Positions 1 through 23,642 of a stretch of 23,642 bases of DNA are shown piece after piece. Under the pieces are notes generated by a model. The model saw only the letters and a list, made by a program, of their open reading frames with translations, was not told where the DNA came from and made no database searches. How positions within the stretch are numbered: position 1 is the first letter of the stretch; each line of letters begins with the position of its first letter. The position numbers and the translations under genes are program-made. The stretch lies in NCBI GenBank assembly GCA_026770615.1, contig MU631314.1, forward strand, positions 343,267 through 366,908, read 5' to 3'. Origin of the DNA: Pavlovales sp. CCMP2436 (taxonomy: Eukaryota > Haptophyta > Pavlovophyceae > Pavlovales).

Positions 1-276
1 GCGAAGCGTGACGATCCAGAAGCCAAGCGCAAGCTCAAGGCGAAGCGTGACGAGCCCGCCGCCAAGCGCAAGCTCAAGGCGAAGCGTGACGAGCCGGACG
101 CGTTCGCTGCACGCAAGGCGAAGCGTGACGAGCCGGACGCGTCCGCTGCACGCAAGGCGAAGCGTGACGATCCAGAAGGCAAGCCAGAGCGCAAAGCTGC
201 GGCTGAAGCGACGCGACGCGCGAATAACATGCGCAAATACGAGACGCACGGAGCGACACCGGGAGCGTTTACATAG
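1..276 (+). CDS. 3' end of a gene encoding a Lys/Arg/Asp-rich 13-residue repeat protein
   Basis: The frame starting at base 1 is open to a TAG stop at 274-276; the start lies outside the window. The first 200 bases are about five tandem 39-bp units, each giving a 13-residue repeat that begins AKRDEP or AKRDDP and ends in Ala/Arg/Lys. A non-repeat tail of about 30 residues (RRANNMRKYETHG and on) follows. The repeat is very charged and probably helical. I chose this frame because it keeps a regular charged peptide repeat and runs off the window edge, while the other open frame gives Ser/Arg-rich low-complexity sequence. The family is not recognised. It could be the tail of a host gene or of a mobile-element protein. 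Confidence 0.5.
   Translation, partial: AKRDDPEAKRKLKAKRDEPAAKRKLKAKRDEPDAFAARKAKRDEPDASAARKAKRDDPEGKPERKAAAEATRRANNMRKYETHGATPGAFT
5..200 (+). repeat. 39-bp tandem coding repeat, about 5 copies
   Basis: Units start with AAGCGTGACGA at about 5, 44, 83, 122 and 161. The 39-base period keeps the reading frame. Copies 3 and 4 differ by one base, so amplification was recent. Confidence 0.8.
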
Positions 277-649
277 TATATCGCAGCAGGCAATGAGCGA
301 CGCAGCGCTCAGACCAGCACAACATTCAGAACAGTCAGACGCCAGCTTGAATCCCTATCACAATCAAGAATCATCTTGTGTACCTCCATAAGACTACCCC
401 CCCACAATTCCTGGCTGGATTGACGATCCAGACTCAGCGGCCAAAGCCGCGCGAACTGAAAGCGAAAATTTAAAAGCCAACACCAACCCATAGTATCTTT
501 TTAAGGGAGTCTGGATCTCAATATAATCGGACACTGAATTAGTCCTCCAGTTTTGCTCTTTACTAAGTCACCTGGCACCAGCACCCCACTCCGAGTACTT
601 TAATTCTATACTATTAATTCTTTCTATGTAGTAATAACTTATTATTGAG

Positions 650-775
650 AGTGGCCCGCCCTCCGGCACAGCTCTAGCGCAGAGCTCGGGTACAGGGGGA
701 CAGGAGGGGGACTCTCGGAGAGTGGCCCGCCCTCCGGCAGAGCTCTAGCGCAGAGCTCGGGCACAGGGGGACAGG
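650..775. repeat. 69-bp tandem duplication
   Basis: The block GAGTGGCCCGCCCTCCGGCA at 650 recurs at 719 with only a few changes across about 57 bases. Each copy contains the self-complementary core GAGCTCTAGCGCAGAGCTC or a one-base variant. Confidence 0.75.
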
Positions 776-865
776 TCGCAGAGCGCAGGTCGCAGAGTGT
801 AGGCGCTCAGAGTGGCGTGTAGAACCAACTCTGCACACTCACGACAGGTCGATTCAGCAGAGCCG

Positions 866-925
866 TTCCAGCAGGTCTTCAGCTGCGCCAGTGCTGCTTG
901 ACCACAACTAAAAATGTTACTCCAC
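866..925 (+). repeat. Dispersed repeat family C, copy 1
   Basis: The stretch around GCAGGTCTTCAGC, followed by a GCTGCTTGACCAC block and a short A-rich tail, matches 6360-6418 over about 55 bases with scattered changes. Confidence 0.65.
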
Positions 926-980
926 CTGCTGGGAGGGCGGGCGGGAGCTCGGTGTGTGTGATACATACTATAGCCCCAGG

Positions 981-1010
981 CTGACAGTGTATTGTTGCTG
1001 CACCACTATA
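981..1010 (+). repeat. Dispersed repeat family A, partial copy
   Basis: CAGTGTATTGTTGCTGCACC with flanking bases matches the first 30 bases of the fuller copies at 1511-1580 and 3461-3530. Confidence 0.65.
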
Positions 1011-1510
1011 CACAAGACCACGTGCCACCCCGTAACTATACCATTTGTTATTGTATATACAATTCACAGGGAGAGCGGGCGGGGAGCTCGGGAGGGGGTG
1101 GGCAGAGTGCGCGAGGGAGAGGGGCCGTCAAGGTGCGTTTAATTATCACTAAACAATAGTCAATAAATAAATAATATGCATAACACCAGCAACAGGAACA
1201 ATAATAACCGCAACGTGACGCTGAAGCTCAACAGAGTGACGCTCAGACGCTGACACCCGGGGCATTTTGGACGCAGACTGCGCCCCAGGCGGTTGAAGGG
1301 GCATCATAACATAACATAGATAGTAATAACAATTATATGGCAAGCCTACTTCTACCCAGCCTATACTCTATCGCGCATAACTTGCGTTCATAGCCTGTAT
1401 AGCGCTCATACCAACAAACCCCGCCATAATATTGTGCCAATAATTTATATTGTGCTGACGAGCGCGACGAGGGGATGATGACGCGATGCATGTGCTCGGG
1501 AACGGTCCTA

Positions 1511-1580
1511 GGCTAACAGTGTGTTGTTGCTGCACCACTGAGAGACTGGGAGACCGTATACAGGGCCGGACGTTTTTATG
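1511..1580 (+). repeat. Dispersed repeat family A, copy 2
   Basis: A block of about 70 bases runs from the GTTGCTGCACCACTG core through GAGACCG to a GGGCCGGACGTTTTT end. It is matched with few changes at 3461-3530, inside a LOG-gene intron. No coding content is seen; a small non-autonomous element is likely. Confidence 0.75.
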
Positions 1581-1637
1581 GATATGTACACACGCAAGAA
1601 TAGCAATTGTTCAGCAGGCCTTCTTTCACCCAGCCTG

Positions 1638-1700
1638 TCTGACGTCGACCAAGTCTGTGAGTGAACACCATCTGCTGAACCATGCTAAGCTGCTTATATT
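1638..1700 (+). repeat. Dispersed repeat family B, copy 1
   Basis: GACGTCGACCAAGTCTGTGA and the following GTGAACACCA..GCTGAACCATGCTAAGC block recur in inverted orientation at 19072-19130 and more diverged in direct orientation at 19556-19650. Confidence 0.75.
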
Positions 1701-1814
1701 GATCACAATTAGGCCTTCTTCCGCCGAGCCTGTCGCTGCGCCGCTTCGTATCGCACAGACACCGAGGGGTGAACATAGGTTTTTGACTGTGCTAAACCTT
1801 AGTAATACGGGTGC

Positions 1815-1829
1815 GGTATACTATATATA
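1815..1829 (+). promoter_or_regulatory. TATA-like element upstream of the 1865 gene
   Basis: GGTATACTATATATAG lies about 36-50 bases upstream of the proposed ATG at 1865. It could be a TATA box with a short 5' leader. The window has many TA-rich microsatellites, so the motif alone is weak evidence. Confidence 0.3.
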
Positions 1830-1864
1830 GCACACGATCGGAGACCACCACGGACGGGAGCTTG

Positions 1865-2590
1865 ATGGCAAGCGCGAGTGGGAAGGCGAAGACAGACGCC
1901 GAGCTACCGACCGGACGGACGTTCTATGGTATGATCCGTACCCTGCGAGGCTACGTGCCGCTCCCCGGGCGAGCGCCCGGTGACGGGATGTCCGGCCCCG
2001 CGTTCAGTCGCTCGGAATGGGATGCACCGCTGCTCGTTCGCACGCCTGCGGAGCTTGCGCCCATCCTAGGCTCGCTCGTTCGCCGGAGCTTCTCGAAGTG
2101 CACGCAGGACAAACCACAGCCCGTTCGCCACGTGCTCGACGCTGCAGCTCGCGCAGAGCAGAAAGGCGAGGGCGGGGTCGTGCGTGCAGCCAGCAAGCGG
2201 CCGCGCACACGCAGCGCGGCACGCGCGGCTGCCGAGCGCGACGACGAATCTAGCGACGACAACGTGGCGCACGATGAGTCACCGCTGCGCTACCCGCTTC
2301 TCATCTCCTTCGATTCGTACGCACACGCGAGCCACACTGCATTCCTGGCCCACACTGCGAATGAGGCACACACTGACGTAACCATCGAAAGACATGCGGC
2401 AGCTCGGCAGTGCAGCACGCCAGTCGACACAGGCCGGTATACTGTCTTCGAGCTAGGCGTGCCCGGCGGCGTCCTCGAAGGCGGCCTGCGCGAGTTGCGG
2501 CTGCATCGCTACCCTCGCGCGGGGCGGGGCCACGGCGACGAGGACGAGAGCACTCAGCCACCGCTCGTGCTGCAGCTGCTGGATCCCTAA
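1865..2590 (+). CDS. Uncharacterised 241-residue protein, single exon
   Basis: An open frame from ATG 1865 to TAA 2588-2590. The frame is open upstream to 1811, but the ATG at 1865 gives a good context after a TATA-like box. I recognise no family. The first 100 residues look globular (GRTFYGMIRTLRGYVPLPG; SRSEWDAPLLVRTPAELAPI). Residues about 115-145 are basic and acidic low complexity, with an NLS-like KRPRTRSAAR followed by ERDDESSDD. The last 100 residues look beta-rich and end in VLQLLDP. Composition is GC-rich like the other host exons. A nuclear protein is a guess from the basic cluster. Antisense and other-frame open stretches here are Arg/Ala-rich shadows. An AATAAA lies 173 bases after the stop. 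Confidence 0.6.
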   Translation: MASASGKAKTDAELPTGRTFYGMIRTLRGYVPLPGRAPGDGMSGPAFSRSEWDAPLLVRTPAELAPILGSLVRRSFSKCTQDKPQPVRHVLDAAARAEQKGEGGVVRAASKRPRTRSAARAAAERDDESSDDNVAHDESPLRYPLLISFDSYAHASHTAFLAHTANEAHTDVTIERHAAARQCSTPVDTGRYTVFELGVPGGVLEGGLRELRLHRYPRAGRGHGDEDESTQPPLVLQLLDP

Positions 2591-2762
2591 GGATTTCGGA
2601 CTTTCGGCCTTGAAGCGATATCTAAAGCAAGTCCACCTCCCGGAATGCCAGTCCTACTCCTAGTCCTGCCCGGGCTCTGCATGATCAGTGTGCGTGCCTG
2701 AAGTGTCTAACGTCGCGACTTCACATCGCAAGCCAACACCCCCTGTGCATGTATAAAAAAAT

Positions 2763-2768
2763 AATAAA
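2763..2768 (+). terminator. Possible polyadenylation signal
   Basis: AATAAA in an A-rich run about 170 bases downstream of the stop at 2590. It is the first canonical hexamer after that gene. The site is inferred from position only. Confidence 0.35.
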
Positions 2769-3024
2769 CAAAGCCAGCTCGACAGCTCCAAGAAGACGAA
2801 CTCGAATTCATATATATACTAATATAATTTTTGATTTCAATAAGACGCTAACACTGTCGAATTCGGTACTCGACAATGGCAGGTGGCTTGTCCAGCTCAT
2901 CGAGTTTAGCCACGAGCCTTCTCCTCCCGACTGGTTGTTGCGCGCAAGACGGTGCGCCGACACACCGGCACAAGCAACGACTCGACTCACAGGCGCCATC
3001 TCGAAGCCGTCCCCTGCCTGCTAG

Positions 3025-4371
3025 CTACGCGCGGGCCTGCGCGAGCCCGGCGCCGAGCGCAAGGCCGAACGCAAGCGCGCCCGCGCCGACGGCCACGTGC
3101 GTCGATACCCAGCGGCCGTCGATGGAGTTGGCGAACCGCCGCAGCGTCGACGACGTGACGGGCACCCCGACGGCGGCCGCGGCGGAGCTGGCGCCATCGG
3201 ATGCGTCGCCGCGATAGCTCATGCGGCTGGCGGCGGCGGCCTCAGCGAGCATAGTGCACGGCCCGTTCGCCACCTGTCGAAGCGACCAGGCAAGGGCCTC
3301 GTCCACCGTGACGAACGCTGCGGTGGTACAAAAAAAAAAAAAAATCGGGGGGGGCGCAGGAGTCCTCAGAAATCGGTCAGTGGACGCTTTGGAGGAGGAG
3401 CTATTGGCAGGACATGGGGGGGGGGGGTTGGGCAGCCCATGGCGGCCAGCGCACCCCTACGCTATCACTGTGTCGTTGCTGCACCACTGGGAGTCTAGGA
3501 GACCGTTTACGGGGCCGGGCGTTTTTTTAGAGACATTTTCATACCGCCTCACCGCATCTCTCTCTGTCTTTGTCTGCACGATCTCGCCTCTGAGTGAAGG
3601 CGAGTCTCCTGCCGCACACTGCTGAGCCAATTATTATTATTATTTTCACACTCACCTGGTACTAGCGTTTCCGGGGCCACCTTGAGCACCGAGTCGGCCT
3701 GCGCGCGGCGGAACTGAATCAAGAAGCCGTCGTAGTACCCGTCCGTGTTGACCAGGCAGATGGGAAGCGTGCTCATGCCGAGCTGCCGCAGCGCCACCAG
3801 CTCAAAGAGCTCGTCCCAGGTGCCAGGCCCACCAGGCAAGACAATGATGGCGTCGCATGAGTCGCGCAGTCCACGCTTCCTGCTAGTAAGGTCGTCACCG
3901 TCGACGATCAACATGCGCGAGCCCTTGCCCGCCGACTCGACGCTGAACTCGCATCTGGAAATCGGGGAGGGGGGGGGTTGGATAATGGGGTTCAGATAGG
4001 TTAGATGGATGCCTACATGATGTAAAGACTAGGGTGTCACTAAGGAGTCTGGCGTGCCGATGCCGAGGCGGTGCGGCTCCTCAGGATGGCGGCCAGGCAG
4101 GGCAATGCAGACGCGCAGTTCGAGCTTGCACTTACTCGTCCACGACCCAGCGCTTGTGAATCACTCCGAGGATGTCGCCGCCGCCGCTGGCGACGGCAGC
4201 GTTGAGGGCTCCCATGCCGCCGGCCCGTCCGCCACCGTTCACGCAGATATGGCCGCCCGTTGCGAGTAGCGAGCCGAGCCTTGCGGCCGCGGCGAGGAAG
4301 GCGGGCGGCGTCTGTGCGCTGCTCGACGCGTAAACACAGACGCGCGCGCCGGGCGTGCCGTTCATCGCCAT
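3025..4371 (-). CDS. LOG-family (lysine-decarboxylase-like) phosphoribohydrolase with hydrophobic C-terminal tail, three exons
   Basis: Exons on the minus strand: 4371-4136, 3954-3656 and 3317-3025, together 828 bases and 275 residues. Donors are GTAAGT (4135) and GTGAGT (3655); acceptors are TTTCCAG and CCGCAG. Phases match at both junctions. The first in-frame ATG is 4371, and the frame above it has no other ATG before a stop. Exon 1 carries the nucleotide-binding GGGRAGGMG (about residues 45-53) and GVIHKRWVVDE. Exon 2 carries the family signature PGGPGTWDE, with the catalytic-region Glu, then NTDGYYDGF. The family cleaves ribose-5-phosphate from nucleoside monophosphates, including cytokinin precursors in plants. 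The third exon adds a Ser/Ala-rich linker and ends in a Gly/Ala/Leu-rich hydrophobic stretch of about 20 residues next to the stop. The fold assignment is firm; substrate and membrane anchoring are inference. Confidence 0.88.
3461..3530 (+). repeat. Dispersed repeat family A, copy 3, in LOG intron 2
   Basis: Matches 1511-1580 from the GTTGCTGCACCACTG core to the GGGCCGGGCGTTTTT end. It sits inside the 338-bp intron 3318-3655, next to poly-G and poly-A runs, so the intron has hosted an insertion. Confidence 0.75.
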
Positions 4372-4837
4372 GCTACTCGGTCTTGTCCTACTGCAACGCC
4401 ACGTCCGTTTTGCCGACGGCGGTAGAGAACGCGCGCACGTGCAGCCCTCGCATTTCGTCAGGCGATCGCATTTTAAATTCCGAGGTTGTGGCTCATTTGC
4501 GACGAGCGAGTCGCGCTCACCAGCCGACAAGGCCAAGCTCACCACGGTACAGTATGTACTTACCGGCCCCAGTCTCCCACCTAGTGTGTGTGTCCCCAAC
4601 TACTGTAGCTGGAGGCACACTGAAAATTTTACTGTAAGCGTCGAATGCAGCATGGCTGACAGCCGGGCTCCCGTCTCGTGTGAGCAGCACGCTCGAAGCT
4701 CGGAGTAAAGCCTCTCCGCCACTGGTGCAGCATGCTCTACGCCCGCAGCAGCGAGCCGGGCGTACGCTGTGTCGTTGAGCTGTGCGTGCCGTGCCTGCTC
4801 GGCGGGTGCGTGCTCGTGCGTGTCGGTACGAGCGACG
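4372..4837. other. Upstream region of the LOG gene, possibly a divergent promoter
   Basis: Between the LOG start (4371, minus) and the ankyrin remnant. A palindromic GCACGTGC lies near 4437. No TATA box in a good position was seen. A plus-strand ATG at 4732 opens a frame that runs into exon 1 of the large gene, so this spacer may drive both genes. That is inference. Confidence 0.3.
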
Positions 4838-4960
4838 TAAGCGCGCAGGTGGAGGCCATGCTCTCGCTGCACGGGCAGCCGTTGGCACGCGCCCACTGGA
4901 GTACCTCCATATGGCCGCTGCCAGCTGCGCCTGCGGTCGTGCTCTCGCTGCGCGGTGTCA
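4838..4960 (-). pseudogene. Isolated ankyrin-repeat remnant
   Basis: The minus strand encodes GSGHMEVLQWARANGCP, the classic core of the ankyrin repeats found in large numbers in protist and giant-virus genomes, flanked on both sides by SES as expected at a repeat period. Only about one repeat is recognisable. The neighbouring units are diverged, and frame must be shifted to follow them. The opposite strand is open throughout (4732-5367) and reads into exon 1 of the large gene. It may be the antisense shadow of the ankyrin fragment or itself coding. I favour a decayed ankyrin gene fragment. Confidence 0.45.
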
Positions 4961-5121
4961 CCGTGCACATGGAGGCCAAGGCGCCGAGCCGCAACGGCGG
5001 GGTCGCCATGTGTGGGGCCGAGCGTACAGCGCGCCACGTGCTGCGTGGCGAGACGCCTGCCGTGGCGGACGTCGCCGCAGAATTCTCTTTTTCTCGGAAT
5101 GGGGCACATAAGAATAGACAC

Positions 5122-20754
<15,633 letters not shown>

Positions 20755-21738
20755 ATTTATCTAGTCATACGGTGTAACTATATAACCCTGCGTATTATAC
20801 AATTAACTAACAAATGGCTCCAGCTCCGGTCATGGCCAGCCAGTAGGCCTATGGGGGGCGTGTATTCAGAGCACCCATGGGAGCCAGGCGGAGATGAGGG
20901 TACCGGTCGAAAGCTCTCGGTGATGCCCTCACTAGTCTCATAGTCCCTATCGAAGAATCATCCATTATCTTAGCTTTCTCGACCTATCCATCAGTATGTC
21001 ACGTAATAGGGGTGTCATCGTATTTTTATGAGACCTTTTTAAACATGCGGAGCTCCCTGCTTCAACAGCAACCTGTGCCGCGCTCACGCTCGTTGCGAGA
21101 CCTAGACGCGGTGAGGCGCGCGGCTACTATCAGCCGTCCGCTGGAGAACATGCGTGCGCCCCACGTCCGTTCTACGCGTCCGCACATCTTGTCCACGCGC
21201 TCGTGCGCGGCTGACGAGGCACGAAAAGCCGTGCTCCATGCTGCGTGCAGACCACAGTTTGCTGCTTGGCCGCCCGGCCGCCTTACGCGCGGTGAGCGTT
21301 TGTGCTCACGCAGGTCGCCGCGTGATTGAGCCCAAGTGTCCGCGAGCGGTCCCGCCTCGACGCTCAAGGACCCCAGCCGGGACGCTTTTAACGGACGCGG
21401 GACCCTTGGCGTACGCGTCGTTGGCCACGCGCGAACTCTCGGCAGATGGGTAATGCGCGCGTTGGTGAGCAAACGCCTTGCCGCCTACCCTCCACTAAGG
21501 CTATCCGCGGCTCCGTGCAGGTTGCCGCGCCGAGGGGATAAAGAAGGCGAACTGAACTGCACTACTATATGAGCTAAACGGTCTAAAAATGGCTAAAATA
21601 GACCCTAAAAAAAGTCGTCGCCTTCTGGCGGGGGGGCCTGCCGGCCGGGCACTTCCGGCTTGCGAGACATAAAAAGACGGAATACACATGTACTGACTGA
21701 CCATGACCGGAGCTGGAGCCTAATAACTAGATAAATAT
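20755..21738. mobile_element. Element of about 0.9 kb with inverted terminal repeats
   Basis: GGCTCCAGCTCCGGTCATGG (20818) and its complement (ending 21719) form arms of about 28 bp with two mismatches. An outer ATTTATCTAGT pair (20755 and 21738) extends the arms, with about 50 extra bases on the left. The GC-rich core has short open frames on both strands (21012-21329 plus, 21062-21472 minus), neither with a recognisable transposase motif. The left arm starts at the stop codon of the large gene. Confidence 0.65.
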
Positions 21739-21967
21739 TTGCCTAACGTGATTTAAATCACTTTGAAACAGAATTTATTCTTTTTGCTTTATTTCAGCAC
21801 GTATCTAACTTATACTCTAATCAAATAATATGGAATACATTCTGAAGGACGATCAATTCCCGTGCGATTTGATATGTGTTATGTCATGAATATGATGCTC
21901 CTTCTAAATCTACCGCCTGGCGGCCTGGCTGTGGCGCAGTCTCTGCGTCCAGGTCTTAATATTAACA
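21739..21967. other. Spacer, nothing recognised
   Basis: AT-rich unique sequence ending in a short GC hairpin (GGCGGCCTGGCTGTGGCGCA). No open frame or repeat worth calling. Confidence 0.5.
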
Positions 21968-22389
21968 GGGTCGAAATCCGAATTAGTGGCGAGTCCGGGG
22001 GAAATTTCAAAAAAGTCCGGTGATTATCCTCCGGAGCACCTCACGAACTAGCTGGGGTGCAGAAGAGTTAGCTGCAGATTCGTGAATTGGGCGGCGCCCC
22101 ATTTGCGAATCTGCCACTAACTCCGCTGCACCCCTTCGGGAACCATGACTTTCTTTCCGCTTCCGAAAGCTGAAAAATTGGAAATGTTAATTACCTTTCG
22201 TATGTTGTTGACCCTAGAGGCACCTGAGAGGCACACGAGGTGGGCTCCGACCGTCGAGGAGGGCTTTATTTGACATCAGCAATCGACACTTAGCGCGCAG
22301 GGGGTGACCAATGTCTACCTCTTCGTCCCGGTCACCACTTTTCTCCCTCCCCAGTGCGGAATCGCGCCACTAGTTCGGATTTCGACCCA
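21968..22389. mobile_element. MITE-like element with nested palindrome
   Basis: GGGTCGAAATCCGAATTAGT (21968) faces its near-complement ending at 22389, with CGAAATCCGAACTAGTGGCG in the complement strand. Inside, GGGGTGCAG..GAGTTAG..GCAGATTCG and its complement (22053-22134) make a second long stem around GGCGGCGCCCC. AACA on the left and AACG on the right could be a short target duplication. No open frame. Confidence 0.75.
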
Positions 22390-22562
22390 ACGTGCTACTT
22401 AAAAGTTACTCACTGCAGTCTGCGCACACGGCACGCATAGCAATTTTGGTGAACAAACTGCTCCCGCTGGCGCTACTCTTTAATTAATACAATTAATTGC
22501 CGGCAGTATTTCTCATGAAGTCCATCAGGTCGAGCAGGAGGGGGCCCGCGGCCCGTGAGCGC

Positions 22563-22985
22563 AGTCAGAATCACTTCAAAACGCACCGAGCGTCAGGCGG
22601 CAAGGGTGCTGGCTCGAAAAATCGAAATAATTCGCAACGCCGTAGTGCAGCGCTCTACTCCTCTCGTCTCGCAGTGAACCAAGTGAGCGAGTCGCGTTGC
22701 GAGTCACCGCTGCATGCCCTAGCCCAAGACCTAAAGTGCAGAATATATATATATATATATATATACATATATATAGTCAGAATCATTTCAAAACGCACCG
22801 AGCGTCAGGCGGCGGAGTTGCTGGCTCGAAAAATCGAAATAATTCGCGAAGCCGTAGAGCAGCGCTCTGCTCCTCTCGTCTCGCAGTGAACCGAGTGAGC
22901 GAGTCGCGTTGCGAGTCACCGCTGCATGCCCTAGCCCAAGACCTTGAGTGCAGCATATATATATATACACACACACATATATATA
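22563..22985 (+). repeat. 212-bp tandem duplication with exon-like unit
   Basis: Units begin AGTCAGAATCA(C/T)TTCAAA at 22563 and 22775 and each ends in a TA array. One frame reads KRTERQAA..LARKIEIIR, then TPLVSQ or APLVSQ and a TGA (22675, 22887). Each unit starts with AG, so the block resembles a duplicated terminal exon plus flanking intron. The parent gene was not found. Confidence 0.7.
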
Positions 22986-23035
22986 TATATAATATATATA
23001 TAATATATATATGTATATTTAGTTATATAGCGGCT
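22955..23035. repeat. TA/CA microsatellite
   Basis: TA runs broken by CACACACA, following the second 212-bp unit. Confidence 0.85.
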
Positions 23036-23070
23036 CAGTAGTTTCCAATAGGTCTGTCTCTTTAAGAGCT

Positions 23071-23642
23071 TCATGCCAACACGCAGCAAAGGGCGGTTGG
23101 CTTCCGCTCAGCGATCACCTTGAGAAGCGCGTGAGCGACCGCCTCGGAGGAGCCCGGGTTCTGTCCGGTAATCACAAGGCCGTCCGTGACCGTGTGAGGC
23201 GCCCAGTCCGGCCCCTTTGTGAATTCGGCGCCGTTGGCCTGCAGCATGTCCTCGAGCAGGTACGGGACCACCTTCGTCAAACCCACGGCCTCCTCTTCTG
23301 AGTTGGTGAAGGCGGTGACCTAAAAAAAAAATCAATCAATCAATCAACCAACCAAAATGATATAGAGAGGGTGGGGGAAAGGGGGGGATTCAGCATGCCT
23401 GCTATAAATATGCTTAGTAAAAGCAGTGCTGGGCGAGGGTTGGGGTGGTCACCTTCTTGCCGTGCACCACCGACTTGCCGTCGGCCGCCTTTGGATGGCG
23501 GAAGACAGCCGGCGCGTGGCAGACGGCGGCCACGGGCTTGCCGGCTGCGAGCATCGTCTCGATGAGAGCAATCGAGTGTGCGTCCTCTGCGAGGTCCCAC
23601 ATGGGGCCGTGCCCGCCAGGGTACATGACTGCGTCGAAGTCG
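23071..23642 (-). CDS. DJ-1/PfpI-family (class I glutamine amidotransferase-like) protein, 5' end outside window
   Basis: Two minus-strand exons, 23642-23453 (continues beyond the window) and 23319-23071. The intron 23452-23320 has GTGACC and TTTTTTTTAG ends and phase 0. Together they give 145 residues. The first exon has YPGGHGPMWDLAED and the nucleophile elbow AVCHAPA, whose Cys is the family's catalytic residue; the conserved acidic residue expected earlier lies outside the window. The junction rebuilds the typical GKK-VTAFTNSEE; the second exon then has VPYLLEDML, GPDWAPH and ITGQNPGSS, characteristic of the HSP31/YhbO-like branch. That family acts as glyoxalase or deglycase and in stress protection. 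The stop at 23071 leaves a short tail; GTGATC after LLK could instead be a donor to a further exon. Confidence 0.88.
23321..23452 (-). other. Intron of the DJ-1/PfpI gene
   Basis: 133 bases including the AG, with an ATCA run (23330-23352) and a T-rich acceptor tract on the coding strand. In-frame stops make retention disruptive. Confidence 0.8.

Larger units (their letters stand above)
277..1814. other. Repeat-rich intergenic spacer
   Basis: No convincing gene is seen on either strand; open frames are short and lack homology-like texture. The spacer holds a tandem duplication (650-775) and single copies of three dispersed repeat families (866-925, 981-1010, 1511-1580, 1638-1700), each matched elsewhere in the window. 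Confidence 0.6.

Noticed and set aside
2876..3217. Plus-strand 113-codon frame
   Set aside because: It lies opposite the third exon of the LOG gene, which has supported splicing and frame.
3745..4269. Plus-strand frames opposite the LOG exons
   Set aside because: Antisense shadows of the PGGPGTWDE and GGGRAGGMG exons.
21012..21572. Open frames in the GC-rich core of the inverted-repeat element as a transposase
   Set aside because: All are about 140 residues or shorter, Arg-rich, on both strands, with no catalytic motif seen.

Overview
The window is nuclear DNA of a eukaryote, probably a microalga or other protist. Coding blocks are GC-rich and Ala/Arg/Gly-rich. They are split by GT-AG introns that are AT-rich and packed with ATT, ATC, TA and CA microsatellites. 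An ankyrin fragment of a type common in protist genomes fits this. The species cannot be named from the sequence, and the organism call is inference.

Layout. 1-276: 3' end of a plus-strand gene with 13-residue Lys/Arg repeats. 277-1864: repeat-rich spacer. 1865-2590: single-exon plus-strand gene of unknown function. 3025-4371 (minus): a complete three-exon LOG / lysine-decarboxylase-like phosphoribohydrolase gene with an unusual hydrophobic C-terminus. 4838-4960 (minus): an isolated ankyrin-like remnant. About 5122-20754 (plus): one very large gene of unknown family. I assembled it as about 15 exons because the reading phase agrees across 13 of 14 exon junctions. Its introns hold a 1.6 kb AT-rich foreign-looking island, foldback DNA, mobile-element-like repeats and a 200-base assembly gap. 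20755-22970: two terminal-inverted-repeat elements and a 212-bp tandem duplication. 23071-23642 (minus): two exons of a DJ-1/PfpI-family gene whose 5' part lies outside the window.

The most unusual signal is in the large gene. At eight or nine of its exons one end, always including the splice site, is copied two to four times into the adjacent intron. The copies are tandem units of roughly 80-310 bp. Donor-side copies follow exons 4, 8, 10, 12 and 13. Acceptor-side copies precede exons 13, 14, 15 and probably 7. These introns appear to have grown by tandem duplication across splice junctions, leaving rows of decoy or alternative splice sites.

Nothing suggests the genes form one pathway. Function is assigned only for LOG and DJ-1/PfpI, from family motifs.
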